Assembly (NCBI RefSeq): GCF_018687715.1
Contig: NC_056754.1
Location: 12,356,001 to 12,420,000, forward strand
Direction: 5' to 3'
Length of the DNA stretch: 64,000 nucleotides
DNA from: Carya illinoinensis
Taxonomy: Eukaryota; Streptophyta; Magnoliopsida; Fagales; Juglandaceae
Shown here: positions 1 through 11,754 of the stretch, piece by piece
How the letters are laid out: each line of letters starts with the position of its first letter
Numbering within the stretch: the stretch's first letter is position 1
The notes under the pieces: model-generated
What the model saw: the letters and a program-made list of their open reading frames with translations, nothing else
What the model was told of the DNA's origin: nothing
The model's database searches: none
Made by a program: the position numbers and the translations under genes

Positions 1-2948
1 GTTTTCCAACTCCTTGTTGTAGGGTCAATGAGTTCTGCCACCGTTGCCAAGCCATCGAGCACCCTAACTGGACTTGTTACCTTTGTTGGTTTGGTTTTAG
101 CTAGCCATTTGTCTGTCCAAATGTGTATTTTGTCTCCTGAACCCACTCTCCAAAAAGAACCTGCCTCTACTGTTTTCCTTGCAGCCAACAGACTTCTCCA
201 TACAAAAGAAGGCTTAGATCCCACCTTAGCTGATTGGAAGCTTGATTCAGGGAAATACTTGGCTTTTAAGACTTTGGCTGCTAGGGAGGAGGGATCTTGT
301 ATTATTCTCCAACATTGCTTGGACAACAATGCTTTGTTGAAAATTTCAAGGTCCCTAAAACCCAAACCCCCCTCAGCTTTTGATTGCCCCAGCCTTTTCC
401 ATGAAAGCCAATGTATTTTTTGTTCTTTTTCTTGCTGTCCCCACCAGTACCTTTGAATGACACTGTTTATAGCTTGTATGAGGGTTAGAGGGAGCTTGAA
501 CACACTCATTGTGAATGTTGGAAGAGCTTGAATCACTGCCTTTAGATAAATTTCTTTTCCTGCCTGAGAGAGGGTCTTGATTCTTTGACTATTAAGCTTT
601 AGAGTGATACTGTCTAGTAGAGTCTTGAAGGTTTTGAATCTGTCCTTTCCAACCACAGGGGGTAGACCCAGATATCTCTCATATGGCATGGTGGTCCTCA
701 TTCCTGCTATTGACAATATGAATCTTTGAGTAATTCTGCTGGTATTCTTGCTGAAAACTACAGAAGTTTTCTCCACATTCAATCTTTGTCCCGAGTCCAT
801 TTCATAAGCTCTTAGTAGACTTACCATCCTGCCCCATTCTTCTGCATTGGCCTTGCAGAACAATAAACTATCATCTGCAAAGAAAAGATGGGATACCCTC
901 ATCTGTCCACGAGCCACTGGTACCCCATGTATTAACTCCTTCTTTTCAGCTTTGCAAATCAAATTACTCAAGGCTTCAGCACACAATATGAAAAGGTAAG
1001 GTGAAAGGGGATCACCTTGCCTTATGCCTCGAGTGGGGGAAAAAGGTTTCTGAGGTTCACCATTCACCAGTAAGGATTAGTTGACTGTTTCAACACAGTG
1101 CATCACCAAATCCACCCATTTTTTGCCAAAGCCCAGCTTGATAAGAACTGCTCTCAGAAAACACCACTCCACACGGTCGTAGGCTTTACTCATGTCTAGT
1201 TTCAAAGCCATATAGCCTTCTCTACCTGCCATTCTACATTTCATAGTGTGCAATGCCTCAAAGGCAACAATAATATTATCTGAAATAAGTCTGTTAGGTA
1301 CAAAGGCTGATTGAGAAGCAGAAATTACACTAGGGAGCACTTTTTTCAATCTATTTGCTATAACTTTTGATATAAGTTTATAAAGGACATTACATAGGGA
1401 TATAGGTCTGAATTCTGTCACCTTTGTTGGTGCCCTCTTCTTTGGAATCAAAGCAATGAGAGTGTTGTTGATGCTCCCCATGCTCTCCTTTCCATTCAGT
1501 ACATTTAGTACAGCTTCACACACTTTAGGACCCACTATAGACCAGTGTTTCTGGTAGAAAAGGGCTGGAAAACCATCTGGTCCTGGCGAGCTTAGCCCAT
1601 TCATGCTGAACAGAGCTTCTTCCACTTCCTGAGTGCAGTAGGGTCTGTTAAGAGATTCATTTTGGGACTCAGTCACTCGGGCCTCTAATGAAGAGATGTA
1701 GTTGAAGGGTTGAATAGGGTTTGAGGAAGTGAAAAGGTCAGTGAAGTAGCTTTGGAACATTTCAGAAATCCCCTTACTCGAGGTTACAGTCTGGTCATTG
1801 CTATCCACCAGCTTCTTGATCATGTTTGTTTTCCTTCTCTGTGATGCAGCTTGGTGGAAGAACTTAGTATTCCTATCTCCCTCCCTCAGCCACCTTTGTT
1901 TGGCCCTTTGCTTCCACCTCATGTTATCAGAATCTAATATCACACCCACTTCTCTTTGTACTTTCTTAATTTCATCAATGAGGTGGCCTGAGTTTCTGTC
2001 CTGAAGATAGGATAGATGAGCCAACTGATCTTGGATTCTTTTCTTAGAATTGCCAAACTTTTGTTTGCTCCACTGAGTAAGTTTTTGTTGGCAGTGTTGC
2101 AGGTTTTTTGAGGTGAGGTTTACTATGCTACCAGCCACTGGTGGGACCTTCCATGCCTCTTCCACTACTTTGTAACAGTCTTCACTGTAGGTCCAGCTAG
2201 CTTCAAACCTGAAAGGCCTCCTACTTCTGTTGGGTGCAGCATTTAGTTGATCCATAGTAATCCAAATTGGGTTGTGATCTGAGCTTAATGAGGGGAGGGT
2301 AAGAACCTTTGGGTCTGTGTACAGTTCAAGCCACTTCCCATTGCAGAGGGCCCTATCTAATCTCTCTTTCGTGAAGGCCAAACCTTGCCTTCCATTTGTC
2401 CAGGTGAACTTATTTCCTGAATACCCCATATCAAAAAGGCCACATTTGTCTATGGCCTCTCTAAATAGCTCCATTTGTTTAAGAGGTCTCAGGGGACCTC
2501 CACACTTTTCTCCATAGTGTAGTATTTCATTGAAATCTCCTACACATAGCCATCCAGAATTTGTGGTTGGCTTAAGGGCCTCAAGTAGTGACCAACTCTC
2601 ATGCCTTTTTTCTGTTTTTGGGTGGCCATAGAAGCCAGTGAGGGTCCAGGTGGTTCCCTCTATCATGCCAGTGATTGACAGAGATATGTGGGACTGAGTA
2701 TAGGACAAAACCTCAGCCTCATTTTCTTCCTTTCAGAAAAAAGCTAGACCTCCTCTAGTTCCAATTGGATTGACTATAAAACCATGATCATAGTTCAGCA
2801 ACCTCTTTACTGATTCCACCTTGTTTCTCCTACTCTTTGTTTCCATTAAGAAAACAAAAGATGGGGACTTATTTTGCACCATAAGGAGCAAATTATTAAC
2901 TGACCGAGGGTTCCCAAGCCCTCGGCAGTTCCAGCTTAAGCAACTCAT
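1..2948 (-). pseudogene. LINE ORF2 (endonuclease and reverse transcriptase), two internal stops
   Basis: ORF2 makes the target-nicking APE-type endonuclease and the reverse transcriptase. It opens with MSCLSWNCRGLGNPRS at 2948, the conserved endonuclease start, and carries the METK and SDHNPI endonuclease motifs. The reverse transcriptase follows: [12 protein letters not shown], the SAFVPNR region, [14 protein letters not shown] and, near 850-900, the catalytic FADD. In-frame stops lie at 2733-2735 (TGA, where a Trp is usual) and 1077-1079 (TAA, just before the LVNGEP motif). Downstream the frame stays open to base 3, so the thumb and the RNase H or zinc-finger part continue off the window. 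The intact FADD shows that decay is recent. Confidence 0.92.
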
Positions 2949-4378
2949 CTCAAATGGTGGGGCTGGAAACCAGCCACCACCATGTCATCCTTGTTTAAAG
3001 ACAAGGCATGTCTTTGCTCACTCTTCACCTTCTTAAGGGACCTTGTTGTGACTGCCCTGGTAATGTGCATCCCATCTCTCTTAGAGCCACAATGCCTATT
3101 CTCTTTGTCATGTTCTAACTCTGTAACCAGCCCCTCACTACTTCTGTCTCTTGCTTTCCTCTTCCAGGTTGCTTGTTTCTTCATCTTCTGCAGGACTTGG
3201 ACTTGGTCTGAAACAAAATGGGCCAGAGATGTGGTTTGGGCCTTCAGGTCACTGCTGATCTCGTGGCCTAATTTTGTGTTGTGGGCCTTTTCTTGGTTCG
3301 CGTTATTTGGTTTACAGCTAAGAGGTTCAGATACCTCAACACCTTGCATCAGACAAACTTCTGCAACCAGAAAAGGCTTCTTTGGTTTGTCCTGGATTAG
3401 ATGTCCATCTGTTACCTTAATTGGTATCTGCTCACACTGCACTTTCTGGTCATTAGAAAGTTCTGATTTAGTTACCATTTTGGCTGCTGAGAGGTCCCCA
3501 TCCTGCAGGCCTGCTTCCTGACCACCTGAGCAAGTCCCATCTTTCTTGAAAGGAGAGTCATCCCTGACCTCTCTTTCCTCCTCCCATGACTGCTGCTCTG
3601 GTTCTTCAGTTGAGCCTTCTAAACCATACTTCTTTGTTAAGAAGTCACCCCCTCTAGCTGCTGGGGCTCGGAGCCAAGTCCCATATTGCAGCTTGTGACT
3701 GTCTGATAGTATAGCAGAACAGCCCTTTTGTGCATGCTTAATCACACCACATTTAAAGCAAAAAGAAGGCAAACGTTCATATTTGAGGGGGATCCAGGTT
3801 CTTTTACCTTCAACAGACAGAAAAAGGCCTCTTTGAAGAGCTTGGGAAATATCCAACTCCACCTTTATCCTCAAGAACTTGCCCCATCCGATACCCCTCT
3901 CATCTGCTTGGACCATTAAAAACTTTCCAATGGCATTACCAATCCTGGTTCCAACTTCCTCAGTCATGCTTGCTAATGGCATGTTAAATGCCCGCACCCA
4001 GAACTCCTCTGTGGAAAAAGGGACTTCATTTATGGAGCTATTCCCTTCATATACATTCAGACATAGTAGCCACCTATCAAAGGACCATGGTCTTCCACGT
4101 ATGACCTGTTGGAGATCCTTCTAAAGGTGAAACTCTACTAGGTATTTGTTTGATCCCACTTCTGTAAACTGAATCCAGCTCTTGCATCTCCACACCTTGG
4201 ACATTGTAGTTTTGAAAGCTTCTCTATTCACTGGCCTTTCAGCGATAATCATAACCAGAACACAGAACTGGCCTTGTGTCTTAACTTTGTCTACCAAAAT
4301 TGGAGGCAGAACCACCTCTCCTTTTTCCTTCTCAGTTAGACTGAGACCTTCCCATTGTCTAGCTAAATCTTCCTCCAT
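2945..4378 (-). pseudogene. LINE ORF1 (gag-like, DUF4283 and zinc knuckle), one internal stop
   Basis: ORF1 of plant L1 elements encodes an RNA-binding protein that packages the element transcript. The frame starts with ATG at 4378 and reads about 85 residues of DUF4283-type sequence. It meets a TAG at 4121-4123, then continues in the same frame to the TGA at 2945-2947. After the stop the hallmark RGRPWSFDRW is read. Further on, a CCHC knuckle begins CFKCGVIKHAQKGC (around 3715-3760). The C-terminal half is rich in lysine and acidic residues. Without the one nonsense codon the protein would be about 477 residues, normal for the family. The stop codon overlaps the ORF2 start. Confidence 0.9.
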
Positions 4379-4440
4379 GTTTCCTCTTCAAACCAGCTGA
4401 AAAACTAGTTTAAGAGACTAGGCTCTCCTAGAGAGAAAAA

Positions 4441-6369
4441 CCTCCACCTTCAAGGAGAGGACTGCTGATAAACGTTATTGTGTCAACTTTTCTCTTCCTT
4501 CTTCCTTTATTTCCTGTTACCTTCCTTTTCTGTATGCCCCAAACCCGAGATTACTCTACCTTCCTTCATACCCAAATCGAGCAGACATGAGAGTGTTCTT
4601 CAAGCTTGAGAATAGCTTTACTACTATTCATAGAAGTTATAGAAGTAGCTGAGCTTGGACAAGAAGTGGTTGAGTTGGGTTGGATTTTCACGTTCGTGGG
4701 TGTATTGGCCACGGAGGAGACGAAGGACAATATCGGCCTCACCGAGACGTTGATTAGAGGCTTCATTGTGGCTGGGAATGTGAATATGTGAGGCCAGTTT
4801 GAAGGTCTGGCGAGCACGTGCGAGGCTACCGGCATCACTTGCTCGGTGAAGACATTGATGCGAAGAGAGGGAAAAGAGAAAATATTGAGAGCAGTCACTA
4901 TTTACTGCTGCACATTGTATATCTTATAAAAAAATCTATATATCTTATGAAAAATATCTCTATATCCTATAAAAATTTATAAATGTGTAATATGCAGCAT
5001 GAATAGTGACTGATGCATAGAATTAGTTGAGCGAAAAGGTGTGGATATGTGTACGTTGCATAAGGGAAAGCTTTTGCCTCTTGACAAAAATCGCAAAACA
5101 TAGAGAGGCCTCGGGAGCTGAAGAATGGTGGGGCCACAACTGCCCTTTCCGTTTCTCCCAAAAAGTTGAGAAATCTCATCTCTATTTTACATCCAAATAC
5201 ATCTTATTACAGGATCTACAATTTTTTTGAAAATCAACTGAAAAATCTCAACTCATATCATTTTAATATTGTTTACAAAAATTTCAAAATTCTCATCTTA
5301 TCTCACCTCCAAACCTGACCTAGTCGTGGACAAGAATTACTTTTCATATTTAATATGACAGGCCTGCATTCATCTTCCTAAGGATTTATACAAGTATCGA
5401 GATCATATGTTAAATGTACACTTCACGCGCCAATTTTTTTGACAAAGTTTAGGCGGGCTAGCTGAAATCCCAAGAGAAAACTCGGGAGGGAGCAGATAAC
5501 TCAAGGAGTATGCGACGTAGCATCCACCGATCCAAAATATACATGAAGGGCATATGCACCATGATCTTATAAAGTATTTCTTTTTTGTATGAATTAAATC
5601 TCACATATTATTTGAAAATGTACGGTTGACTCAAAATTAAAAAAGTGATAAGAATTATAAAATCATTTTTATTATGAAAGATCTAACAAATTATATCAAA
5701 GTTTACTTTCGCAAAAAAGTTTTGTAGACCAATTATAAATCTTCTTTGATCAAAGTACTCTCCCTTGGGCTGTAGCGTTTTTAGCTCTAGAACTTTATGC
5801 AATTTTGTTTTAGAAATAACTCTTATAGTATGAGTTATTTGGAAAAAACTGTATCACCCTAAAGTTAGGTACCTCATATTCTAAAAGGTGTTTAACCAAA
5901 ACCTTCAACTTATTATATAGCTATTTCCCAAAAAATAAATAAAAATATAAAAACTTATTATATAGCTAAGTTTAGGGGTAAGATTGTAATTTAGTTGCAA
6001 CATACAATAACATGTGTACGCATTTTTCAACGAAATTAAGTGCTTGTTCAGAAGTAAGATCTCATCCCATCTTAAAATTTCTTATAATTTTCATTTTAAA
6101 TATCACTTAAATATAAATATTTTATAATTTTAAATTTTTAAATTTTTATCTAATCATTATAAATTTTTCAAAATTTCAAACAAAACACAAAAAATAAAAG
6201 TAATATTAAAAGTTATATTTGAAAAATATTTTAATTTTATAATATTTTTATTTAACTTTTACTCTCTCTTTTCTTAAAATCCAATAAAATATTTCAATTC
6301 AAACCATTTCACTACTAATAAAAAAATTTCTTATCTTATCCCAAGCACGTCATAACTTTTTAAAGAAGT
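4441..6369. other. Intergenic region, no recognised gene
   Basis: About 1.9 kb between the LINE and the AT-rich duplication. Bases 4566-4898 hold a 110-codon frame on the minus strand that I cannot assign; a second minus-strand frame over the same stretch looks equally protein-like, so neither is called. Bases 5230-5330 and 6040-6350 are AT-rich, with runs like those in miniature elements (repeats of ttttaaatt), but I could not define ends. There is no convincing promoter or RNA gene. Confidence 0.5.
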
Positions 6370-6399
6370 GGCAAGCGATACTTAAATTAAAGGGGAAAA

Positions 6400-7312
6400 G
6401 GATAAATACACAATACTTTTAATAATATTTTATACAATTATATTTGACAATGAGGAGTAGTTTTATAAAATATAGTTATGAAATATATTGCTTTATATAG
6501 TTATGACAATATAGTTATGACAATGAGGAGTATCTCGTAAAAATAACATCGCTTTATAAAAATATTCTTATTTTAAAATATAGTTATAAAATATATTGTA
6601 AAAAATATTGTGTAGGTATCATTATCCCGTGTTCATGAACAAGTAATTTAATATTTAGATTGGTTCGAACTAATTCATTTAGATAGAATAAATCATTTAG
6701 ATTTTTTTTGTAACTTTATCTACAAGTTTTGACAAATAAAATTTGATATTTAACTAATTATATTTTTTCAAGTTTATATATACGTATATAAATAATTATT
6801 TTGATAAGGGTTCATGTAATATGTTTATTGTTAGATAATTTCTTTTAGTCTCTTCAGATATTTAAAGTAATCACATTATAGGTGCCTACAAATATTGCGG
6901 GTAAACATTATTGGTAAATTGTTTAATGTTTTGTAAACATGTATCTAAAAGCGTTTTGAAGTTAGTTACACCATCTTTTTATCAATGTGGTACTTTTTTT
7001 TATTAGAAAATATAGACTTTAGCTTGTATTAAGTGCTTGAATAATTTTTTTTCATAGATTTATCATACATATTATTTTTTTCTTTAAATATACTTTTAGG
7101 CTGTTAAAACTTAAAGGTACTTTTAAAACTTCTAAACTTAAATCTAAACAAGCAATAAATATAAAGATAATACTGTAAAAATTAATAAACACAAAATTCT
7201 TCAAGTTCGTATGATCTGTTTTTTATATAAATTGTGTCGTTTAATTATTGATCATGATGTTGTGTTCATAAACAATTAATTTAATTAATGAATCAACCCA
7301 AAAATCCTTAAT
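6400..7312 (+). repeat. AT-rich direct duplication, left copy
   Basis: This roughly 0.9-kb non-coding segment is repeated in direct orientation at about 13,318-14,383. Matching landmarks in order are tatcattatccc (near 6617 and 13467), agtttatatatacg, ggttcatgtaatatg, aatattgcggg, aaacatgtatctaaaag and acaattaatttaattaatga. The copies differ by many substitutions and a few short indels, so the duplication is old. A gypsy element lies between the copies. The right copy has about 45 extra bases after aatattgcggg. Confidence 0.85.
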
Positions 7313-7383
7313 TCCCTTGGACTTAATTTACGCAATGCTAGACAAACAATAGGAGGACCCTACGAAATTCTAGAGAACAGTTT

Positions 7384-7580
7384 CGTTTTCATGGGACCCA
7401 TGCAATTTAATTATGCGTTATGTCAATTGGTGACTTTTAAGGACAATAGTATCAGATATTTATGATATACTTTACAAGTGGCAGTTCAACGATCACATGG
7501 TTTGATGGTTTCGTTTTCTTGAGGCCCATGCAATTTAATTATGGGTTATGCCAATCGGTGACCTTTCAAAGACACCTGTA
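7384..7580 (+). repeat. Tandem duplication, about 125-bp period
   Basis: Two adjacent copies share gtttcgtttt, cccatgcaatttaattatg, the gttatg.caat.ggtga block and gtatcagatat. The second copy begins near 7505. No coding sense is evident. It sits between the AT-rich duplication and the gypsy LTR. Confidence 0.75.
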
Positions 7581-7760
7581 TCAGATATCAAGAACTCCTC
7601 GTCCGTTGTGCAATTGTGACATACTCGGTATTGATTTGGCCACAATCATGAGAGTCCTGCATCTGAAGACTGACGCCATAATACACATAATTCAATCTGT
7701 GGCATTTCTAGGACGATAATATTGGACACCAATAATGGCAGCTCACGTGGGTTGGCAATG

Positions 7761-8239
7761 TGTTGTCCTTCCTGCTCGAGATATCTCCAGAAGAAGATCT
7801 ATGTTGTAGACTACTGAAAATAGAGTAAATTAATACAATTTACTTCACAATCTCACAAAGCAAGAAACAAATACAAGAACAATCAAGAATTTCCTATATT
7901 TCTTTGACAGAGATTTTCAAACAATTTCTAAGCTCCACAAGTTCTCTCCGTATCGATTACAAGAATTCAGATATCTTTTTCAATAACAGAACAGCCTTTT
8001 TATACTACACTTCCGATTCTAACAGAAACAGCTAACAACTAAATGCAAATGAACCGACGTCGCTTTGCTTCCAATTAGCCCTTTCTAAGTTTTCACGCAA
8101 CGCACCGTTTTATTAATGTTTCAACGCAGCGTATTGAAGCTTCAGAGTCACTTCTCCTTTTACATCAACACGCACCGTTTCACCCCAGCAGTTAAAGTCG
8201 TTAATTCCCTCTTCAGCCTTCAATCATACACACCTTATA
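7761..8239 (-). repeat. 3' LTR of the gypsy element
   Basis: It matches 12684-13164 along its whole length. It starts TGTTGTCC on the plus strand and ends TTATA where the other LTR ends TTACA, so the terminal CA has mutated to TA. The polypurine tract abuts it at 8240. Confidence 0.93.
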
Positions 8240-8252
8240 TTCTCCCCTCCTT
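8240..8252 (-). other. Polypurine tract of the gypsy element
   Basis: Read on the minus strand this is AAGGAGGGGAGAA, directly next to the 3' LTR. This is the expected position for the RNase H-resistant primer of plus-strand DNA synthesis. Confidence 0.8.
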
Positions 8253-8290
8253 AAAGGACTTGCCCACAAGGCCTTCAATCATACACACCT

Positions 8291-9037
8291 TCACAGTACA
8301 GTTCCTACCAAATGAGGATAAAGCTGTCGCAGCTTATACAAACTTTCCCAAGAGACATCCTCAGCCGTAGCTCCCACCCAACTGACCAACACTTCTATAA
8401 CAGCATGATTGCCCTTCCTTTGTAATCTCCTCTCAAGAATCTGCTGAGGCTCAGGTTATACTTGACTAGAAGAATCCGTAGGGGGTAAAGTAGGCAATGG
8501 GGTAATATGCTGACCCAGTTTCTTTTTAAGGCAAGAAACATGGAAGACTGGATGTATTTTGGAAGATTCAGGCAAGTTTAGCTTATATGCCATAGACCCT
8601 AACTTTTAAACAATCTGGAAAGGGCCATAGAAACGTGGGGCTAACTTTATATTGTGTCTCATAGCTACTGTTTTTTGTCGATAGGGCTGAAGTCTCAAAA
8701 ATACCCAATCCCCAACCTCAAATGACCTGACACTCCTTTTTTTATCAGCAAAATACTTCATTCTGTGTTGTGCTCTGAGCATATTATCCCTTAAGAAAAT
8801 CAGCAACTCTTCCTTGGACCTGAGTAACTTATCCACAGCATCATTTGTAGAGGTACCTAGCACATAAGCCAGTAATTTAGGAGGATGGTAGCCATAAAGA
8901 GCCTTGAAGGGGGTGATGTTAATGGTAGAATGGACAGTAGTGTTATAACACCACTCAGCCATTGACAGCCATGAATTCCATTCCTTAGGCCTTTGACTGC
9001 AATAACACCTTAAGTAACCCTCCAAGCACTTGTTCAA
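8291..9037 (-). pseudogene. Gypsy integrase C-terminus with chromodomain-like end
   Basis: This is the downstream end of the pol polyprotein, in frame with the preceding integrase segment. It begins right after the stop at 9047-9049 and contains the usual C-terminal integrase sequence: MAEWCYNTTVHS, then ALYGYHPPK, then a GDWVFLRLQPYRQ block. Stops at 8606-8608 and 8456-8458 interrupt it. The last stretch, ending at a TGA at 8291-8293, has the spaced tryptophans of a chromodomain (VSWVGATAEDVSWE), the feature that steers chromoviruses to heterochromatin. The precise lineage is not decided. Confidence 0.85.
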
Positions 9038-9046
9038 GGCTTCGGT

Positions 9047-10174
9047 CTACCCATCTGACTGTGGATGGTAAGATGAACTAAAATCCAATGAAACCCCTTG
9101 CAAGTGAAATAATTGTTTCCAAAATGCACTGGTGAAAATTGTGTGATCTCTATCTGAAACAATTGAACGAGGTAAGCTGTGTAACCTGAAAACACCATTA
9201 AAGAATACTTGAGCCACCTTAGCTATTGTATAAGGGTGTGACAGAGAAAAAAAATGGGCAAACTTTGTTAATCTATCAACCACAGAAACTCCATTTGAAA
9301 GAGGCAAGTCTTCAATGAAATCCATGGAAATGTCTAACCATAGAGAATCTGGTATAGACAAGGGCTGCAATAGACAAGGATACAAGACATTCTCATTCTT
9401 ACTGACTTGGCAAATATCACATTTTTTGACCAATTTCGTGATATCTTTCCTCATACCCTCCCACCAAAAATCTCTTCTAGCACGATGGAGTGTCTTGTGA
9501 TACCCCATATGACCAGATTGTGGGTTATTATGAATATACTCAAGAATTTTGGACTGAATAGAGGATGTAGGAACAACCACCATCTTACCCTTCCGCAACA
9601 ACAAACCTTGTTGCATGGAGAAATGTTTAGGAGCTGGTTCCCCAAGCTGCAACTTAGTAACAACATCTGCTGTCCTCGAGCACAAAGAATAACTTCCTTT
9701 GAGCTCATCAATCCATAAGGGAGTGGGAAAAGAAATTACTGCCAAGACAGCTTGCTCTTCCTCATTCTTTCTGGAAAGGGCATCAGCCACAACATTTTCA
9801 TTACCTTTCTTATAATCCACAGAAAAGTCATAACCAATGAGTTTTGAAATCCATTTATGTTGTGCTTCAGTTCCAATCTTCTGTTCCACCAAGAACTTGA
9901 GTGCTTGTTGATCAGTCTTGATCTTAAAGGAATGGCCAAGAAGATAAGGTCTCCATCTTTGCATAGTAGAAACCAAAGCCAACAACTCTTTTTCATAAGT
10001 TGACAGCAATAGTGCCTTCCCTTTCAAAGCTTTGCTGTAAAATGCTATAGGTTGAGACTCTTGCATTAACATTGCACCAAGACCCACACCAGATGCATCA
10101 CACTCAATTGTGAATGGTTTATTGAAATCTGGCAATCTCAACACAGGAGGATTGCTAACTGTTGTTTTCAACAA
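9047..10174 (-). pseudogene. Gypsy RNase H and integrase core
   Basis: This frame opens with RNase H: FTIECDASGVGLGAML with the first catalytic Asp, YEKELLAL with the Glu, and TDQQALKFL with the next Asp. The integrase HHCC zinc domain follows (GHMGYHKTLHRARRDFWW, then CDICQ), then the catalytic core (MDFIEDLP, VSDRD). It ends in a TAG at 9047-9049 inside the HPQSDG-TEALN motif, where Gln is normal, which fits CAG to TAG. The frame is shifted relative to the upstream reverse transcriptase at about 10205-10213, next to short A/T runs. Confidence 0.93.
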
Positions 10175-10845
10175 GTCAAAAGCAACATCAACTTTTTCAT
10201 TCCAACAAAAGAATTTTTCTTCAACAATTCACTTAGAGGAGCTGCTATTGAACCATAGCCTTTAATGAATTTTCTGCAATAGCCAGTCAAACCTAAAAAC
10301 CCTCTCAATGATTTTAAGGTTTTAGGAATGGGCCATTGAACCATAGCTGTTGTTTTTGCTGAATCTGTTTGCACACCTTTCCCAGAGATAATATGGACCA
10401 AATACTCAATCTCATGTAACCCAAACTTGCATTTGGACATTTTAGCATAAAGAGTATGTTCTCTTAATATGCCTAAAACCGTTTTCACATGCCCCAAATG
10501 GTCCTTAACAGTTTTACTATAGACCAGAATATCATAAAAAAAAAAAACTAACACAAACCTCCTTAAAAAAGGTTTGAAGATGTGGTTCATCAACCATTGA
10601 AAGGTTGCAGGTGCATTAGTGAGCCCAAATGGCATCACTAAGAATTCGTAGTGGCCTTCATGTGTTCTAAAGGCAGTTTTCTCAATATCCCATTCTCTTA
10701 CTCGAATCTGGTGGTAGCCAGGCCTTAAATCCAGTTTGGAAAAAATCTTTACCCCAAACAATTCATCCAAAAGTTCATCTATAACAGGGATTGGAAACTT
10801 GTCTTTAATAGTTTCCTGATTTAAGGCTCTATAATCAATACACAT
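10168..10845 (-). pseudogene. Gypsy reverse transcriptase with damaged active site
   Basis: The reverse transcriptase palm is plain: [40 protein letters not shown] with the first catalytic Asp, and [13 protein letters not shown]. The catalytic box should read FFDDILVYS but reads [10 protein letters not shown] (near 10531-10555). One Phe is inserted in a 12-base T run and the first Asp of the pair is replaced by Tyr, so the enzyme would be inactive even if the frame were whole. Connection and thumb sequence follows ([15 protein letters not shown]). The frame ends at 10168 after a one-base shift that separates it from RNase H. A TGA lies just upstream of 10845, where a Trp is usual (VKKADGT-RMCIDY). 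Confidence 0.93.
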
Positions 10846-10899
10846 ACGTCAAGTTCCATCAGCTTTCTTAACCAACAAAACTAGAGAAGAAAAGTGACT

Positions 10900-11754
10900 C
10901 TAGCTAGGTCTCACCACACCAGAATGCAACAAGTCATGGACAATTTTTTCTATTTCAGACTTCTGGTAATGAGGGTACCTGTAAGGTCTAACAGAAACAG
11001 GTAAGGTCCCTTCCTTCAAGTTAATTGGATGGTTAAATTCTCGCAGTCCCACAGGTTCCTCAAAAACATCATCAAACTCCTTGAGTAACCCAGACATTGG
11101 TCCTTCCTCACACATTTTAGGAGGCTCTTTGTTAACAAGCATCAATTGCAATAACCAACCTTGCTTATTCACAAAATTAGACTTGAAGCCTTTAGCACCA
11201 GCCAACATTTGAACATTTGCATAAGTTAATCCCTTCAGTTTAATGGCTTGACCCTCCCAATTAAAGCTCATGGACATCTCCAAAAAATTCCAAGTGATCG
11301 AGCCCAAGGTCTTTAACCACTGGACCCCAAGAACTACATCACAACCTCCTAATGATAGAACATGAAAAGGAATAGGGAACCTAGAGCCTTGAATCTTAAT
11401 AACTTCCTGCCCACTGCCTTGAGTCACAATTTTTTCACCATTAGCCACACAGACTTGCAAACAAGAATCTTGCTGAACCCTCAACTTTATTTCTTTAACT
11501 ACTAAAGGGTCCAAAAAATTGTGTGTGCTCCCTGAATCGACCAAAAATTCAACAACACAAGAGCCCACATATCCATGCAATCTCATAGCATTACCACCAA
11601 TACAACTTGAAATGGCATTGACAGAAACTTCCAGGTTATCAACCTCATCAGACTTTGGCTCTTCAGGTAGAGAAACCTCAGACTCCTCAACTTCTAGTTG
11701 GTTTTCTATATCAGAATCAAGTTGAATAAAATAGACTTTTGGTTTCTTACACAC
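10900..11754 (-). pseudogene. Gypsy aspartic protease and start of reverse transcriptase
   Basis: The retropepsin active site is visible as FLVDSGSTHNFL, followed by VVLGVQWLKTLG, the second conserved protease block. After a linker comes the N-terminal edge of reverse transcriptase (RPYRYPHYQKSEIEKIV). It stops at a TAG (10900-10902) within the VVRPS-S motif, where Gln is normal. The frame is continuous with gag, separated only by the stop at 11773. In gypsy elements the protease frees Gag and Pol proteins from the precursor. Confidence 0.92.

Larger units (their letters stand above)
1..4440 (-). mobile_element. L1-type LINE retrotransposon, 3' end beyond the window
   Basis: A non-LTR retrotransposon lies on the minus strand, with its 5' side near 4380-4440 and its 3' part cut off by the left edge. 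It has the usual plant L1 plan: ORF1 with a DUF4283-like N-terminus and a CCHC knuckle, then ORF2 with endonuclease and reverse transcriptase. The two frames overlap by four bases (ATGA at 2945-2948). Three in-frame stops interrupt the frames and I see no frameshift, so this is a fairly young but dead copy. Target duplication and poly(A) tail cannot be seen. Confidence 0.93.

Noticed and set aside
28..456. 142-codon plus-strand frame
   Set aside because: It is opposite the LINE reverse transcriptase frame, which carries the real domain motifs.
4566..4898. Possible small gene on the minus strand
   Set aside because: Two frames look equally protein-like and neither has a motif I can name. The neighbouring LINE leader makes a chance frame likely.
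7462..7719. 85-codon frame upstream of the gypsy element
   Set aside because: It starts inside a tandem duplication and shows no domain.
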